NCBI GenBank assembly: GCA_022059125.1
Contig: JAEUWY010000006.1
Location: forward strand, 1,612,001-1,676,000
DNA: 64,000 nt
Direction of reading: 5' to 3'
Source of the DNA: Corynespora cassiicola
Lineage: Eukaryota; Ascomycota; Dothideomycetes; Pleosporales; Corynesporascaceae
Shown: positions 34,532 through 46,209 of the stretch, one piece after another
Layout: every line of letters starts with the position of its first letter
How positions within the stretch are numbered: the first letter of the stretch is position 1
Made by a program: the position numbers and the translations under genes
Notes under the pieces: generated by a model
Database searches by the model: none
Told to the model about the DNA's origin: nothing
What the model saw: only the letters and a program-made list of their open reading frames with translations

Positions 34532-35368
34532 CTATCCACCAAGACTTGGGCTCAAAAGCATTGCCCCGCCATCACACGCCACTTCGGTTCCTGTCACAAA
34601 ACGATCCTTCATAATCCACCCGTAGAGCTCAGCAATATCCTCTGGTTGACCATACGTTCCCAACAGATTGACATGCTTCATCGCCGCCTTTGCCACCTCC
34701 TCCGAGCCCATCAGTGACTGCAACATTTCCGTCCCGATGGCACCAGGCTTCACAATGTTTACACGGAGGGGCGCAAGGTCAACTGCAAGGGCGCGAGACA
34801 ACCCTTCTGCAGACGCTCCCCAAACTGCTGGCAAAACCCATCCAGGGAGGGGTTTTGTAGTACCAACACCTCCAGTAAGTGTGAATGACGAAGTTGCGGA
34901 CAGCGGCATGTACTTCCCCGTACTGATGAGCTTGGCGATGATCAAAGGCGCGATAAACCGGATCTTGGAGCCGTGCATTGCGTTTTCAAGAGTAGTTTCC
35001 GAAAGCTTATGTATCACGTGACTATCTCCAGCGGTGAATGCGATATGGTCCACCTTCTTGCTGCCGTTTTCCGTGATTTTCTTCAGCATTTCTTCCAAGC
35101 TCGCTTCCAGTTTCTCAGAATCGAACAAGTCGATGGCATGGCCGGAGACCTTCTCTGGAGGAATCGAGGGATACAAAGATCGTAGCAGTTGCATCTTTTC
35201 GTCGACTTTCGTTTGTCGTGATCCAGAGATACAGACGGAGGCTCCATTTGAGAGTGCCATGTTGGCAATAGCAAAACCAATGCCGGAGGTGCCGCCAAAT
35301 ACCAGAACGTGGGCATCGGAGAGGCGACTCCGATGAGGTGTTGCAGTCTTCTGTCCGAGAGTTGTCAT
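34532..35368 (-). CDS. Short-chain dehydrogenase/reductase with atypical active site
   Basis: A single-exon 278-aa Rossmann-fold protein. The N-terminal nucleotide-binding motif GGTSGIG (25-31) is intact, followed by an acidic-strand region ending AIDLFDSEKL and the central HIAFTAGD (109-115). The C-terminal strand region LAVDLAPLRVNIVKPGAIGTEM is typical. The usual catalytic YxxxK should fall at about 180-184, just before EGLSRALAVDLAP. The residues there are PAVWG, so both Tyr and Lys are absent. From memory, a group of fungal SDRs shares this loss and sits in or near accessory regions. The substrate cannot be predicted, and the protein may bind NAD(P) without classical SDR chemistry. It is the last gene before an AT-rich gene desert. 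Confidence 0.85.
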   Translation of the reverse strand: MTTLGQKTATPHRSRLSDAHVLVFGGTSGIGFAIANMALSNGASVCISGSRQTKVDEKMQLLRSLYPSIPPEKVSGHAIDLFDSEKLEASLEEMLKKITENGSKKVDHIAFTAGDSHVIHKLSETTLENAMHGSKIRFIAPLIIAKLISTGKYMPLSATSSFTLTGGVGTTKPLPGWVLPAVWGASAEGLSRALAVDLAPLRVNIVKPGAIGTEMLQSLMGSEEVAKAAMKHVNLLGTYGQPEDIAELYGWIMKDRFVTGTEVACDGGAMLLSPSLGG

Positions 35369-38300
35369 TTTAACGATGTTGGTCCTTGGAATAAAGTGAT
35401 TGTGATGAGATATTTTGGTATGAGGTTTTCATGGGCAGACGCACTAGGCTTTTATACCGTCCGCTGCCTCCATCGGCTGTCGGGCGGTGTAGGGATAGTC
35501 CATCCGGTACGCCCATAGGAGGTTGTCCTATGCGCCTTGTACCAAACTTTAACTGACAACTTAAACTGCAAATAATTCGCCAAGACAAGAGAGTTACCTT
35601 TACTAGTAAGTCGCCCAGGCTAGTAGATCGCCTGCCCTATCAAAGGCACTAATGTAGACTGCTAATACCTAACTAACTCTCCTTTTTTAGTAATTTTTTT
35701 ATCTTACTAGTTATAAAAATAAATCTAGTGTCATTTGTCTCTCTATTATTACGGTATATTATGCTGTGTTAGTGAGATAACTGCTTAACCAAGCCTAGCG
35801 CATAGCCCAGAGTACTCGCTCACCGCGGTACACGTGCATCCCGCGTGTCCCGCGGAGCGTCCCATTAATCCCCGCCGCTAATGTCTGCAGATACCCTCCT
35901 AGATGCAACAGCAGCGCGATCATCTCCAATTCCATTTCTCCAATTTCATTTCTCCAATTCTCAACCTCACGTTAATTTCCTCACACTATTCTTTGTATCG
36001 TAGGCAAATACCTTCAGGCCCAGAGAAGCTCATGATGCTCTTAAGAGGCATGGTACGCGACACAGCTATGGCCCTGCTCTCAGGCAAAGTAAGACTCACA
36101 ATCCTGACGGTAAAATAAGATATCCCCATCAATGCGATCGATTTTGAACCTATGAGTCATTCGATCCTGAGCCAATAACAAGGAAGATGAACATAATCAC
36201 GCGTGCGACAGGATGCCCCTTCAAGCTGGACCTTCTGGACAAATATTCCAACCACTCGTCGTCAATACCCCTGGAGCATACAATATGTGCCGCAGTCGTG
36301 TGAACATACAGAAGAAAACGACCGAGATTATCATTCATGCCGGGGACGATCAATGAAGGTTCTCGCTGCAATTTAAGGAGGAACTTTGCCGCCGTCATAT
36401 GAGACGATAGAAAGACTACCAAATAGAAAAGGTTTAGGGCAGTAATAGACTAATGGAGGCATTAACAGACAATATGTACACGGTAGTCCGGTTTTTTGCC
36501 ATTGAAAAGAAAGGCAACAGTTGCGTCCAGAACCTGTTTTTCGCCCGCCAGAATCATGTCATGCTTCTAGTAGCAAACCCTGATGGACTGCACTTATTGA
36601 ATCAATAATTGCAAGCTTCCGCCAATGTACGTACTTATTCTCTGCAGCTTCTGCTTCTCCAGCAACGAGATACATGCAGAACACGGTTAGGTGATTGTAA
36701 ACATGCGTCATCAAGCACGTGCGCGCAATAATTATGTGTTTACCAGTGATTAAGAAGCATCGTTGAAGATTTCAGGTCGCTCGCCACTACTCAGAGCTCC
36801 TCAACTTTTGTACATGTGGCATGTTTACAGCCATGGGGCGCGTTTTTGTGGTTTATATTCGTGGACTATATATGTGGCGTGCTCCCTCCCTCGAGAGGCC
36901 AGTACTAAAATTCGATCATGAAACATTCACAGGGACCTTCAGCAGAAATTGCGACAGACTTGGCAGGACGCTGATGGTGTGAAGAAAGAGGAAAAAATAG
37001 AGCATCGCCAAGCAAAGGGATTTGTCAATGTATCAATGGGCTCGAGTAATTCGGCGTCAAGGATTTAGAGCGCATTGGAGCAGACCTTTCTTGGACTAAA
37101 ATCATTTTGGGCTAATCACAGCAATTTATATATGCACAATGACCCTGAGAGTCTTAACTCTACTCTTACGACTTGCTCAATAACTATAATTAATAGTCAG
37201 GGCTTTGTGGTTACCTGCATAAAAACCAAGCTCACACACAGCGAATAGACAGCTGCCCTGGTTTTCCTCCATAGATGCAGCGACGTAAACGCAAGCTCAC
37301 AAAATGTCTTGAAGAACCATCTCATTGCCTCAAAAAAGTTACTTCGTGCCTTTGTGGGGGATCAAGCGGATGGTCAAGGCTGAATATAGCAAGTACGCAA
37401 AAGCGAATGCATCTGAGTCCAAATGCAAGACTAATATTTAGCGCATACTAGATCAATGCACTTTCCCTTGGAAGTTACGATGTCCCCATTTTGCCAGCCA
37501 TGGAGCGCATCAGGCTTTGAACATAAGGGACCATCAGCACACTTATGATCCAGGCCGTGCCAGTCCCTTCTCGAGCCGCTCACTGCTCAGAAAAGAAGTG
37601 TTCCAAGGAGAAACAAAGCATCAATCCCTTGATCAGACACTAGCCGAGGCCCTGCACTGTTTCAGTATCATCCGTCACTGTTTCGATCCCTACATGTGCT
37701 TTAGATTCAGATCATGTGACTACCAGGATATCTGTTAGTATCTATACATCTATAACTCTGTCTTCTCTTATGTCTTTTTTATTTACACCTGTAGCTGTCG
37801 CTCTATTAGTGACTATGGCTTCGTTTCCCGCCTGATCACCTGTATAGTTGAAGGAGTTCTTGGTTGATATCAAAGATCTTACTCCTGCCCTACTTATACT
37901 TGATATTGGTAACTGAAATCATGTAGTCACACTGCTATAGAGCGATTTGAGAATTTCGACCGTTAGAGGTAGTAGAATCATGGGACAAGAACGGGACATA
38001 GCTATTGCTGCGAGAAAAAGACGATGGTATGAGTAGATGATATGTCTAGCGATGTAGAAAATTCAAATACAGCCTTCCATATTTTACATATGAGAAAAAC
38101 TAGATAAAATACTCTATTTGGTGCTAGAATCGATGTGGCTGGAGCAGGGGAGGGGATAGTACCAGATATGTCTATTCTTCATGAATTCCCTACGTTTGTA
38201 AGCCATTAAAGTGATCAATTATGTAATGCTATATTATCGGTCCAGAGTATATTTCTATAGTGTCCCTGGTAACTCTGCATACAGACATTAATTAAATTCG

Positions 38301-38602
38301 CATCTAGGGTATATCTATTTAGAGCTTATCCATTTGTTGCAGCGGAAAAATGACGCTCAATAATTTGATGTGGCCATGGCTTTGCATGCTTTGCGGATAT
38401 TGTGGGGATGTTACAGGAATGTCAAAGCTTACCGAGCCCCACCGGTATCAGTACTAATTAGGTGTACTTCATATGCGTACGCCGGTCTCGGAACGATTAA
38501 GCTTTGCTTTAGGAGGCCGATCCTATTGAAATTGCAGTTGTCGATTTGATGTTTACAATATATATTTGTTTATGATTGGAGAATTCATAAATCAGTAAAA
38601 CA
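35369..38602. other. AT-rich gene-free region
   Basis: These 3.2 kb have no supportable gene. The sequence is AT-rich with many TA steps (for example 35640-35780 and 37740-38340), which by eye resembles old repeat-induced-point-mutated or otherwise decayed DNA. The longest minus-strand frame (36150-36422) is 90 codons and has no recognisable motif. I could not find terminal repeats or polymerase motifs. Confidence 0.55.
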
Positions 38603-38695
38603 TCCTCCGTGGCGCAATTGGCTAGCGCGTCTGACTGTTATTCGCATTGCGAATGGATAATCAGGAGGTTCGTGGTTCGAGCCCACGCGGGGGAG
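38603..38695 (+). tRNA. tRNA-Asn (GTT) with a 19-nt intron
   Basis: The cloverleaf folds completely. The acceptor stem TCCTCCG (38603-38609) pairs with CGGGGGA (38688-38694), with one T-G wobble. The D stem is GCGC/GCGC around an AATTGGCTA loop. The anticodon stem TCTGA pairs with TCAGG, the variable loop is AGGTT, and the T arm CGTGG-TTCGAGC-CCACG is perfect. The anticodon GTT is at 38637-38639. An intron at 38641-38659 follows the canonical position after base 37 and contains a TTCGCA/TGCGAA hairpin. The discriminator is G at 38695. A run of five T at 38700-38704 is a likely Pol III terminator. CCA is not encoded, as expected in eukaryotes. Confidence 0.95.
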
Positions 38696-38699
38696 TTTA

Positions 38700-38704
38700 T
38701 TTTT
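38700..38704 (+). terminator. Pol III T-run downstream of tRNA-Asn
   Basis: Five consecutive T residues begin four bases after the discriminator base. This is the normal signal for RNA polymerase III termination. Confidence 0.7.
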
Positions 38705-40400
38705 ACTTTTCCAATTTTTTTTTTGGCCCTTCCCCCCCAGTTTCATTTGTCGCAGAAATGCTGAGAGCAGTGTGGGATTACTGACTAAAAGACATTTTTT
38801 GCATTTCCGGAGCAGAATTTGCTGAAATTTTCCACGTTGGCCCCTGTCTGATGCAGCCAGAACACGCCGAAGATATAGTACAGCAAAAGCATGCCTATAG
38901 TCAATGAGTAAAGTGAATTTCTATGAACATTTCGGTTGACGTATAACGCTTTCATAGAGAATAAGATTGAGAATTAGTAAGAGACGCAGAATTCGGTCTA
39001 CACTGAGTATTACAAATGTGCAGTAGCTGTTAGGCAAAGGGTACGCCCAATATATATAATCTATACTAGCTGTTAAAAATCTCCAGAGCTGATTGATCAG
39101 TTTGATCAACCTTACATCGGATGGAATTAAAAGTAGTTTAGCCCGTCGGCTATCTAAACCTGATTAAGCAAATAATCAATGCACTAAGCCGTAGTAGGAT
39201 TGATGGATTGAAACTTTAGTGAGAACATATCTATCGAATTGATATGATGGATACCAGACACCCTGAGGCGGGAGACTCCTAAGGAATATGCTGGAGCACT
39301 GAGCACCGTTAGGTAGTGGGGTATCTTACTATAAGTAGCTCGAGCGCGCATGCCTCCCTCGCGTCACACGGAGATAAAGATCCATAGATTGCAATCAATG
39401 ATTTTTGACCACAAACAAGGACATATCAGACTTGCTACCTTGCCTGGAGGATAAGAAGTTGCGATAGTTTACAAACTAGAGACACATAACTGCTAATGTA
39501 GGAACGATTTTAGCAGATAGCCGCCAATCTTACTCAAACATACTGGCACAGTGGTTGGTCTATTTTCAAACCTGTACTATCCGACATGCTAACCACAGCT
39601 TTATTGATCGCCTCAGCTTATAAATTCTAGCTTTGGACGTGTTTCTTCGCAATGGTAGATTCTGTTAAGTGTAACTCAAGAGATGGATACTTAATATCCT
39701 ATGTTCTTTCGATATTTAATATATGTACTCAGGGTATAGTATGCTTTTTTGCAGATATTGAATTTGTGTACTCTCGTTGGGAGGTATTTCCTCCTTCAAG
39801 AGGTGAGTACAAGAAATCAAGATCGAACATTTAACGTTCAAAATCGTAGTTCCAAGCCTTGGCGATGTCAAAAGAAACAAAGATAAAAGGCTCCCACAAT
39901 GCGTAGTAATCAGACGACGGACTATCTGCTATAATTCGTGCGCTTGGGCATTCGCATCCAAAAAACTTGGGTGAAATGCTCATCCATGTACTGAGGGCAA
40001 TCACTGCCAAAGCCGGGGGGATGTGCATCTCGCGTGCATGACTCTACGTATCAGCCACAGTGCCTCACCAGAGCCCAACGCAAGTATACCACTACTCGAA
40101 GGCATTCCAGCCAACAATCTGGATACCCGATTTGTAAAAGTTGGCCCCGGCAACCCAAGCAGCCGCGCCTACGTCCCGCCCCGCCACATCATCGCAGATC
40201 CTCCCACGATAAGCCCGTCGTGATTCATAGCACTGCTTACTCGTCAGCCGTTCATAAATCTCCGAGAAGCCCATCGTCAGATCTTAGCTCTGCCGATCCC
40301 TCGAGACCCGACACCCCATCCTATCCTTTGCACGTAATAACTGCCGTACAGAGACTAAACAGACTGCTACTAATACCAAGCCTCGACCCCTTTCGGGCGC
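38705..40400. other. AT-rich gene-free region downstream of the tRNA
   Basis: The AT-rich composition continues to about 40,000. No gene, repeat family or mobile-element motif could be supported. The few frames of 60-66 codons have no features in common with known proteins. Confidence 0.55.
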
Positions 40401-40833
40401 TAAATTTATTCAAACCACCAACTTGCCGTCCACACTAGCTAGGAAGGATCAAGAGGAAGAGAGAAGAAGAGAAGCGCGAATAGCCTCTCCCTACCTAGTA
40501 GCCTTGACCACCCTCTACCCAATCCTCAGGGTCCCACGATTCAGCGGGAGTGAGCAACGACACTTCGGCACCATGAATCCGACGACAGCGCCTCAACATG
40601 TCACAGTAAACTTACCATCCGCGCAGAGAATTTTTTTTTCGAAAAATTCCCCCCCTTCCCCCAAGAATGGGAAACCAAACTTCCCATCCCTCGCTCTGCA
40701 TGGCCCAAAGGACTACCACAGCTACACCGCTCAATCTATACCCAACCATATCCCTACCCGCGCACCTCACCCCGCCAAGATCTTCAAACCTTATACGCAC
40801 CCCAAATAGTCAAAATTGGGCATGTGAACCCCT

Positions 40834-40847
40834 CCCCCCCCCCCCCC
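40834..40847 (+). repeat. Poly-C homopolymer, 14 bases
   Basis: An uninterrupted C run inside a longer pyrimidine stretch. Its length in the assembly may be uncertain. Confidence 0.8.
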
Positions 40848-41191
40848 TCCAGCATAGCCATCACGCAATCCCTCCGCTCCAAAAACAACGCATGCCGTAC
40901 GAGGCATCTCCCCACCCCATCGCTCCCCGCCAGAACAGAACCTCCACACACACGGCCCACACCGCAAGAACTATCGAATGCCCCTACTTGCCTCGCGGTA
41001 TGGTGGCTACGCTCTTAGTATATTGTAGACGGCACATACCGCGCGTGGCGCCAACCAGCCCCACGCCCCCCTCGCCTCACGCCTCGCGCTTGGAGAGCAG
41101 GCGAGGCGAAGCTGTATCAATGGAGTAGGCGCAGCGAGAAGCGAGCGCGAGCGCGAGTGGCTGACCGTACCAATTACCATGTGCGTGCGTA

Positions 41192-41218
41192 TGTGTGTGT
41201 GTGTGTGTGTGTGTGTGT
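41192..41218 (+). repeat. (TG)n microsatellite, about 13 units
   Basis: A perfect TG dinucleotide run of 27 bases, preceded by imperfect TGCG units. Confidence 0.95.
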
Positions 41219-41610
41219 CTAAGCAGAAGGGAGGGGGGGCACACTACGTACGCTACGCAGCGCAGCGCAGTGCACGCGAGGAGCCGCCGCTTGCCCAATA
41301 GAGGCGCGGTCCGACCGCGGTGTGGAGCCCGTATGGGTAGTAGGGGGGACCCTTGGGATAGGACGATGTGAGTAGACAGCACGGCGTGGTGACGGAGGGC
41401 TCAACTGCGGGTACATGTTCGACATGCACCAAGGATGCGTCTCACGGTGAGGATTCCGGCCGTGGCTATAAGAGAGTCTGAGTTTGTTGGCCCTGGACGG
41501 CCAGAAAAAAACAAAGGAGAGGAAAATGTCAAGGACGCGAGCGAGCGTGTATCGTACATAGACTTATGCATGGACCCAACGTTGGCTTGGGCCCGTCCAG
41601 TCCCAGTCCC

Positions 41611-41628
41611 AGCAGCAGCAGCAGCAGC
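41611..41628 (+). repeat. (AGC)6 microsatellite
   Basis: Six perfect AGC units, preceded by repeated TCCCAG words. Confidence 0.9.
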
Positions 41629-43403
41629 AACAGAGGCAGCGAACATACCACTTGCGCTCTCCCATGCTCTCCCTGCCTCCGACGCACTATGTAGCCTACC
41701 GCGCGTCCGGCGCCGAACCCTTCACTCAATCTGAGATCCGATCTGATCCGCCTACATATCCGGCGCTGCACCGCTCGCCCTAGCGTGCAAGCCTGACATG
41801 TGACTCGGGAATCCCCAAGGCCCTTGGATCGAAAATAGCCGTCCCAGGCGCAACGAGATCCCAGGTGCACGATCGCTTGCAGCGGACAATCTTGCTAATC
41901 TCAATGAGGTGGCTAATGCAGCAAGGCAGCTAGGCAGTGCGGAACCGGGTATTCGGACCTGGCTGGGAGAGGGCAAAAAAGGTTCATCGTAGCTAGGCCG
42001 TGGTCGCGGATAATAAGAGAGCAGCCAGCAGCACGCACCGTCCCGTGGGTTTCCAATTGGCCGGGGCGAGGGATAGCCACCCAAGGCAGGGAGGAGGGCA
42101 TGGAACATGGAGCGAAGGGGCATGGAAGCCTGAGGTCACCGCACGGCTGGCAATCCCAGATCGGATTGCGTCATGATGGAAGCCGGCTAAGAATCAGCGT
42201 AGAATCGAATCGTGCGATCGCCATGTGTTGGATGCCTGACTGATGGTCTGACATTGACCAAGTCAGCTCTTCTGCGGCGCCGCCAAACCTTCTCGCCGCC
42301 TTTTTCGTTGCGCCCACAATGGCACCGTAGTTCTGCCTCGACATGGCCTGACCACCAAGGCCAAAAAAAAACTTTACACACGAAGGGGAGACAAGAGGCT
42401 TGCAGGAGACGAAGCAAATCAGTCGGTGCGGAGGGCGCTGACGAGGAGATGGGAAGAACCTTGGTATACATGTCCTTAAATTTAAACTTTCGGATATGGA
42501 CAGAACTGTGACTGTAAGCGGAACGCAGCCCGAGACTAATTGCGCAAGCTGCAGTTTTTTAGCCGTGGCCCGCCACTAAGAAGTGAGCATATTTCTGCAA
42601 CGGACGGTATCGTTGGACGGTTATGCAAAAATTAGAGGGCATTGTTAGAAACTGTGGGACAACAGGCAGGCCTAAAGTTTCGATCCACCACCATGAGGTC
42701 CAAATAAACTTTATCGGCGACACAGATGATATGCAGCCGTGACGCCGGGAATGCTGGACGGTAATCTGTTGGTGGCGATGTTTCGAATATCTAGAAGCGC
42801 CAGTTACAGCAAGTTGCCTGTGTGTCAACCAAACATTGCGGAGGAAAGTCTTGGTCATGTGGCACTAGCGGTAGGTTTGTCGTTGGTTTCTGATGTGAAT
42901 TGGTGCGGAGCGGCATCCGGTGCTATCGCCATCAGCTAGCAAGCAACACTGCTCCAGGTCAAAACTCAGGGTCTGTTACAGAGTCAGAGTGGTGCAGTCA
43001 TGGCGTGGCTGATGCTGAGAGAGCATCTCGAGACGGGGGATGGAGCTTCTGGTTTGAGCTATGGAGGGATCGTCTCCAGACACACGGGAAGACCTTGGCG
43101 GTGGTTGTTTCAACTGCCCGATACGTGGATCACGCGCCTCAGAGCCAAAGTCTATCATGATCAAGTCGAGACTTCCATGTTTGTTGCTACACCGCCAATT
43201 GCTGCGCACTGCTACAGACGGGAAAAGTGCAATGGGATTTAGTGGAGGCCACACACGCCTATCTTACAAAAATATCTCTTACAGATCTTACAGTTTGCGC
43301 CGGAAATATGCAACCTCGAGCCGCTGCTTCATCGTCGACAAGGCCTGTGTGGCTATCACAGGCGACCAGTGCAATTCTATGCCGTGCGGGAGAGGATGGC
43401 TCG

Positions 43404-44246
43404 TCACGTAGATTTGGGCTTCCGCTTTCCAATGTTGTAGCCCCAGCCACGCAGGGTTTTCACGACCTTGGGGAGAATAGCTGCCGTCAGCGGTACCCGG
43501 ATGAAGATGAATGATTTGTGGATGGCATAGGCCAGAGCGAGCTGCGTCCAGATTGCTGCGGCTTGTGTCAGTCTTCTGTCACTTGTGGCATCACACATGG
43601 AGAGTGTCGTACTCGCATTGGCCCCGCGATTCTTTGCCGCAGCCTGATCGACCTCGCCGCTCCATCCTAGGGCCCCTTCTCTTTCGGTAGCGTCCGCTAC
43701 CTCGTCGGGGACAGCAGGGTCCGATTGGGGGTGGCGCCCCAGGTTCGGAAACGGTATCCGGACGAGCTTCCAGAAGGCATCAATCACAACCTCCTCATAG
43801 TGGCCTATCCGGTCGGTGCCCAGCATGCGCACTGCGAGGAAACAAAAGGGAAAGTCGAGGGCGGAGAGGGTAAAGTAGACGCCGACAGCGGTCCAGCCAT
43901 ATTCACGCGAGAGCTTCTTCAGGCGCTGCGAGAGTGAGGGAGCAGGCTCAGGGCTGCCCAGATGCGGCGTGGGGTTTGGCCTCTGAGTGGGCGCGGATTT
44001 GTCGCTCTTCCAGCGCAGCGACCGGAAGCGGCGGGCCAGCGGGAGGCGGTGGGAGCGAAAGGCAAGACCCCAGCGCGCGGCAGCGGATGGGGCGAGGCGA
44101 GACGAAGCGGCTTGGGGTTGCGTCGAGGTGAAGAAGGAGCGTAAGGCGTGCGATGACAGGTGCGACTTTTGGTGTTGAGCGGAGGTCCGAGAGAGGCCCC
44201 GGGGAAGCAGAGCCTCGTACGCGAGGCGAAGGGCCTGGTCCCTCAT
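43404..44246 (-). CDS. DUF1279 (FAM210/Nat2-like) mitochondrial protein
   Basis: Exons are 44246-43613 and 43555-43404. The intron 43556-43612 has GTACGA and GCAG, giving 261 aa. The unspliced frame is also open and would give 280 aa. The N-terminus is rich in Arg, Ser and Ala with few acidic residues (RLAPSAAARWGLAFRSHRLP), as expected of a mitochondrial presequence. The DUF1279 domain starts at SQRLKKLSREYGWTAVGVYF and has the signature LSALDFPFCFLAVRMLGTD followed by RIGHYEEVV. After the junction it continues IWTQLALAYAIHKSFIFIRV, then PLTAAILPKVVKTLRGWGY. Yeast Nat2 and animal FAM210 proteins share this domain; FAM210 proteins are mitochondrial inner-membrane proteins. The molecular role of the fungal protein is not established. 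The splice model restores the TIWTQ junction seen in the family. Confidence 0.85.
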   Translation of the reverse strand: MRDQALRLAYEALLPRGLSRTSAQHQKSHLSSHALRSFFTSTQPQAASSRLAPSAAARWGLAFRSHRLPLARRFRSLRWKSDKSAPTQRPNPTPHLGSPEPAPSLSQRLKKLSREYGWTAVGVYFTLSALDFPFCFLAVRMLGTDRIGHYEEVVIDAFWKLVRIPFPNLGRHPQSDPAVPDEVADATEREGALGWSGEVDQAAAKNRGANASTTLSMCDATSDRRLTQAAAIWTQLALAYAIHKSFIFIRVPLTAAILPKVVKTLRGWGYNIGKRKPKST

Positions 44247-46182
44247 GGGCAGCTGCGGCGGAAAGCGGAAGGTGGGCGGTCGAGGGAGGGGGGGCGGTCG
44301 CGGTTCAGATCAGGACGGGCTGGCGGAGACAAATGGGGTGTCGGTCGCGGGGCGTTGTTTCATGGCAAAGAGCGTGAGAGAGGGCCGTCGTGAACTCAAA
44401 GTGACGGAGCTACACGTTTTTTGGACAGGGGTGGTTGCTAGTCGGGCCGACCTCAGCTCCGACCTCTCGGCCCGCGAATTTCCCCGATGTCGTGGATTCA
44501 GGAACGCTCCAGTGCTGCATGGAACCTTAGCGAAGACTTCTTGAGACGGCTCCTAGGCTCCTGGGCTCCTGGCACCACGCGTGGATCACACGGCGGGCGA
44601 CGTGTCTCCCTATTCCCTTTACAGCCTCCGTGCAGGCTCTCCCGCTCTTCTAGAACAATGGCCCGAAGGCGAGGCTGCGCTTCCGGCGTCGCCTGACGTC
44701 CATGGCCGCTGAATCGCCGCCCTGAAACCAGAGGGTCCAACGCGCTGGATCGCTCTTGTCGCCGCCCATCTCAGTTCGTGTCCAGCCTGATCAGGCCGCC
44801 GTGCTTGCCTGCTGGCCCGCCCAGGTGCTCGATCGCGGCCCCGTCTGCCACCGACCAGCAACCCGTCTACCGGCAGTAGCGGGTCGCATACGAGCAACCG
44901 CTGCCACCGCTGCCTCTGGGGCCTCGTGTTTCTGATAGAGATTTGGGGCGCCCTCGATGTCATCCGCGCCATCCCGCAGCGGACCTGGAGAGCCTGGTGG
45001 GTGTATAATTATATACGGTGCTCACGACAGTCAAGGCAGTGCCTTGTTCGGTTCGTTGCCCCGAGCATCAGCCAGGCGTTTTTGGCCAAGGGATCCGCAG
45101 GCCGACAGGAAGGAGAAGGAAAAAAAAAATTAGTCTCGAAAGGTGCTTCACCTGCCGTCGAGACGTGCCAGAGGGTCCAGCGACAGGCAAGCAGCGTTCG
45201 GAATGGCAGACTGAGCCGTTCCGAAGGTGCTAGCGGAGCTGGTACGATCGTTCCCAATTGCGGCATGCTGATCGGGGTGGAGGACAACATGGCAGCAGGC
45301 GTCACAGCATGCCTGTCGAGCATTGCCATGGGCAGCCCTGGCTCGGAGTGCGCCAGGCACGAAGTTTGAATATTGCACCACACGCCAGGCGGTCGAGGGC
45401 TGAGCGTTGCTCGTCGGCTGCGTACACCTGTTCCTCGACGGCCGCGTTCAAATTCTAAACTGCGGGGCAGCAGCCTGCGCATTCCGGGGCGGGCTGCTAT
45501 GCTACAGGCATTACGAGCACGAGTACGAGGAATTGGGATTGGCCAGCACCCATGGCCGGCCTGGGCTTGCGGGCTTGCGCTGAGGGAACTGGTCTGCGAT
45601 GGCTATTCCCATGCTGGCTGCGGGAGAGGGTAATTCTCGGGACGCAAAAGGCCATGGGACACCATGGGAGGCGATGGGGGAGCATGGGAAGGCATGGCAA
45701 GGCATGGGAGGCTGCGGGCAGGCGTGGGACAGTAGTGCGAGTAATGGGACCCCCCTCGTCGGCGGCGGCGTTGGGTAGTTGGAGGGCGTTTGATGTCCAC
45801 GGACGCAGCCGGCTTGCAGCGTTTTACAACGTCTCATTAGCCTAATTGGACGTGACATGGGTGTGCTCGCATCCACTTTTGGAATCTCTCCGCTGGGGCT
45901 GTTGCTGGACCAGCTCAGGCGCAGTCTGTTTGCGGGTCGCCAACCTGGCGCGTCGTCGAGGATGGGGGCGCCCCTTGCCTCCCGCCGCCACACGGCGCTG
46001 CAGCGGCACCTGACTGCACACTGCCGCGAGGGAGCGAAAGCGAGAGGAGGGGGGCGAGGGGCGAGGGGAGAGGGGGGAGGGGGGTGCGGTACGGTAAGCT
46101 GCAGGCCAGGGTGCGGGTGCGCTCGTCTGCTTGCCTGCTCGTCTGCTCGCCTGCTCGCCTGCTGCTCGCCTGCCCGTCTGCA

Positions 46183-46209
46183 GGCTGCGGGCTGCGGGCT
46201 GCGGGCTGC
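46183..46209 (+). repeat. GGCTGCG heptamer tandem repeat
   Basis: Three full units and a partial fourth. They directly follow a run of CTGCTCGC-like octamers at about 46130-46170. Confidence 0.8.

Larger units (their letters stand above)
40401..43403. other. Microsatellite-rich gene-free region
   Basis: Composition shifts to moderate or high GC with many homopolymer and dinucleotide runs. Overlapping frames on both strands (40423-41128, 41077-41870, 43061-43411) are Pro/His/Thr-rich or otherwise unstructured and mutually exclusive. No gene is supported. Confidence 0.5.

Noticed and set aside
36150..36422. A 90-codon minus-strand frame in the AT-rich desert
   Set aside because: It looks slightly protein-like but has no homologous motif, no partner exon and no start or splice evidence.
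40034..41128. Overlapping 128-153-codon frames
   Set aside because: They pass through a C14 run and other simple sequence, are Pro/Thr/His-rich and lack any domain.
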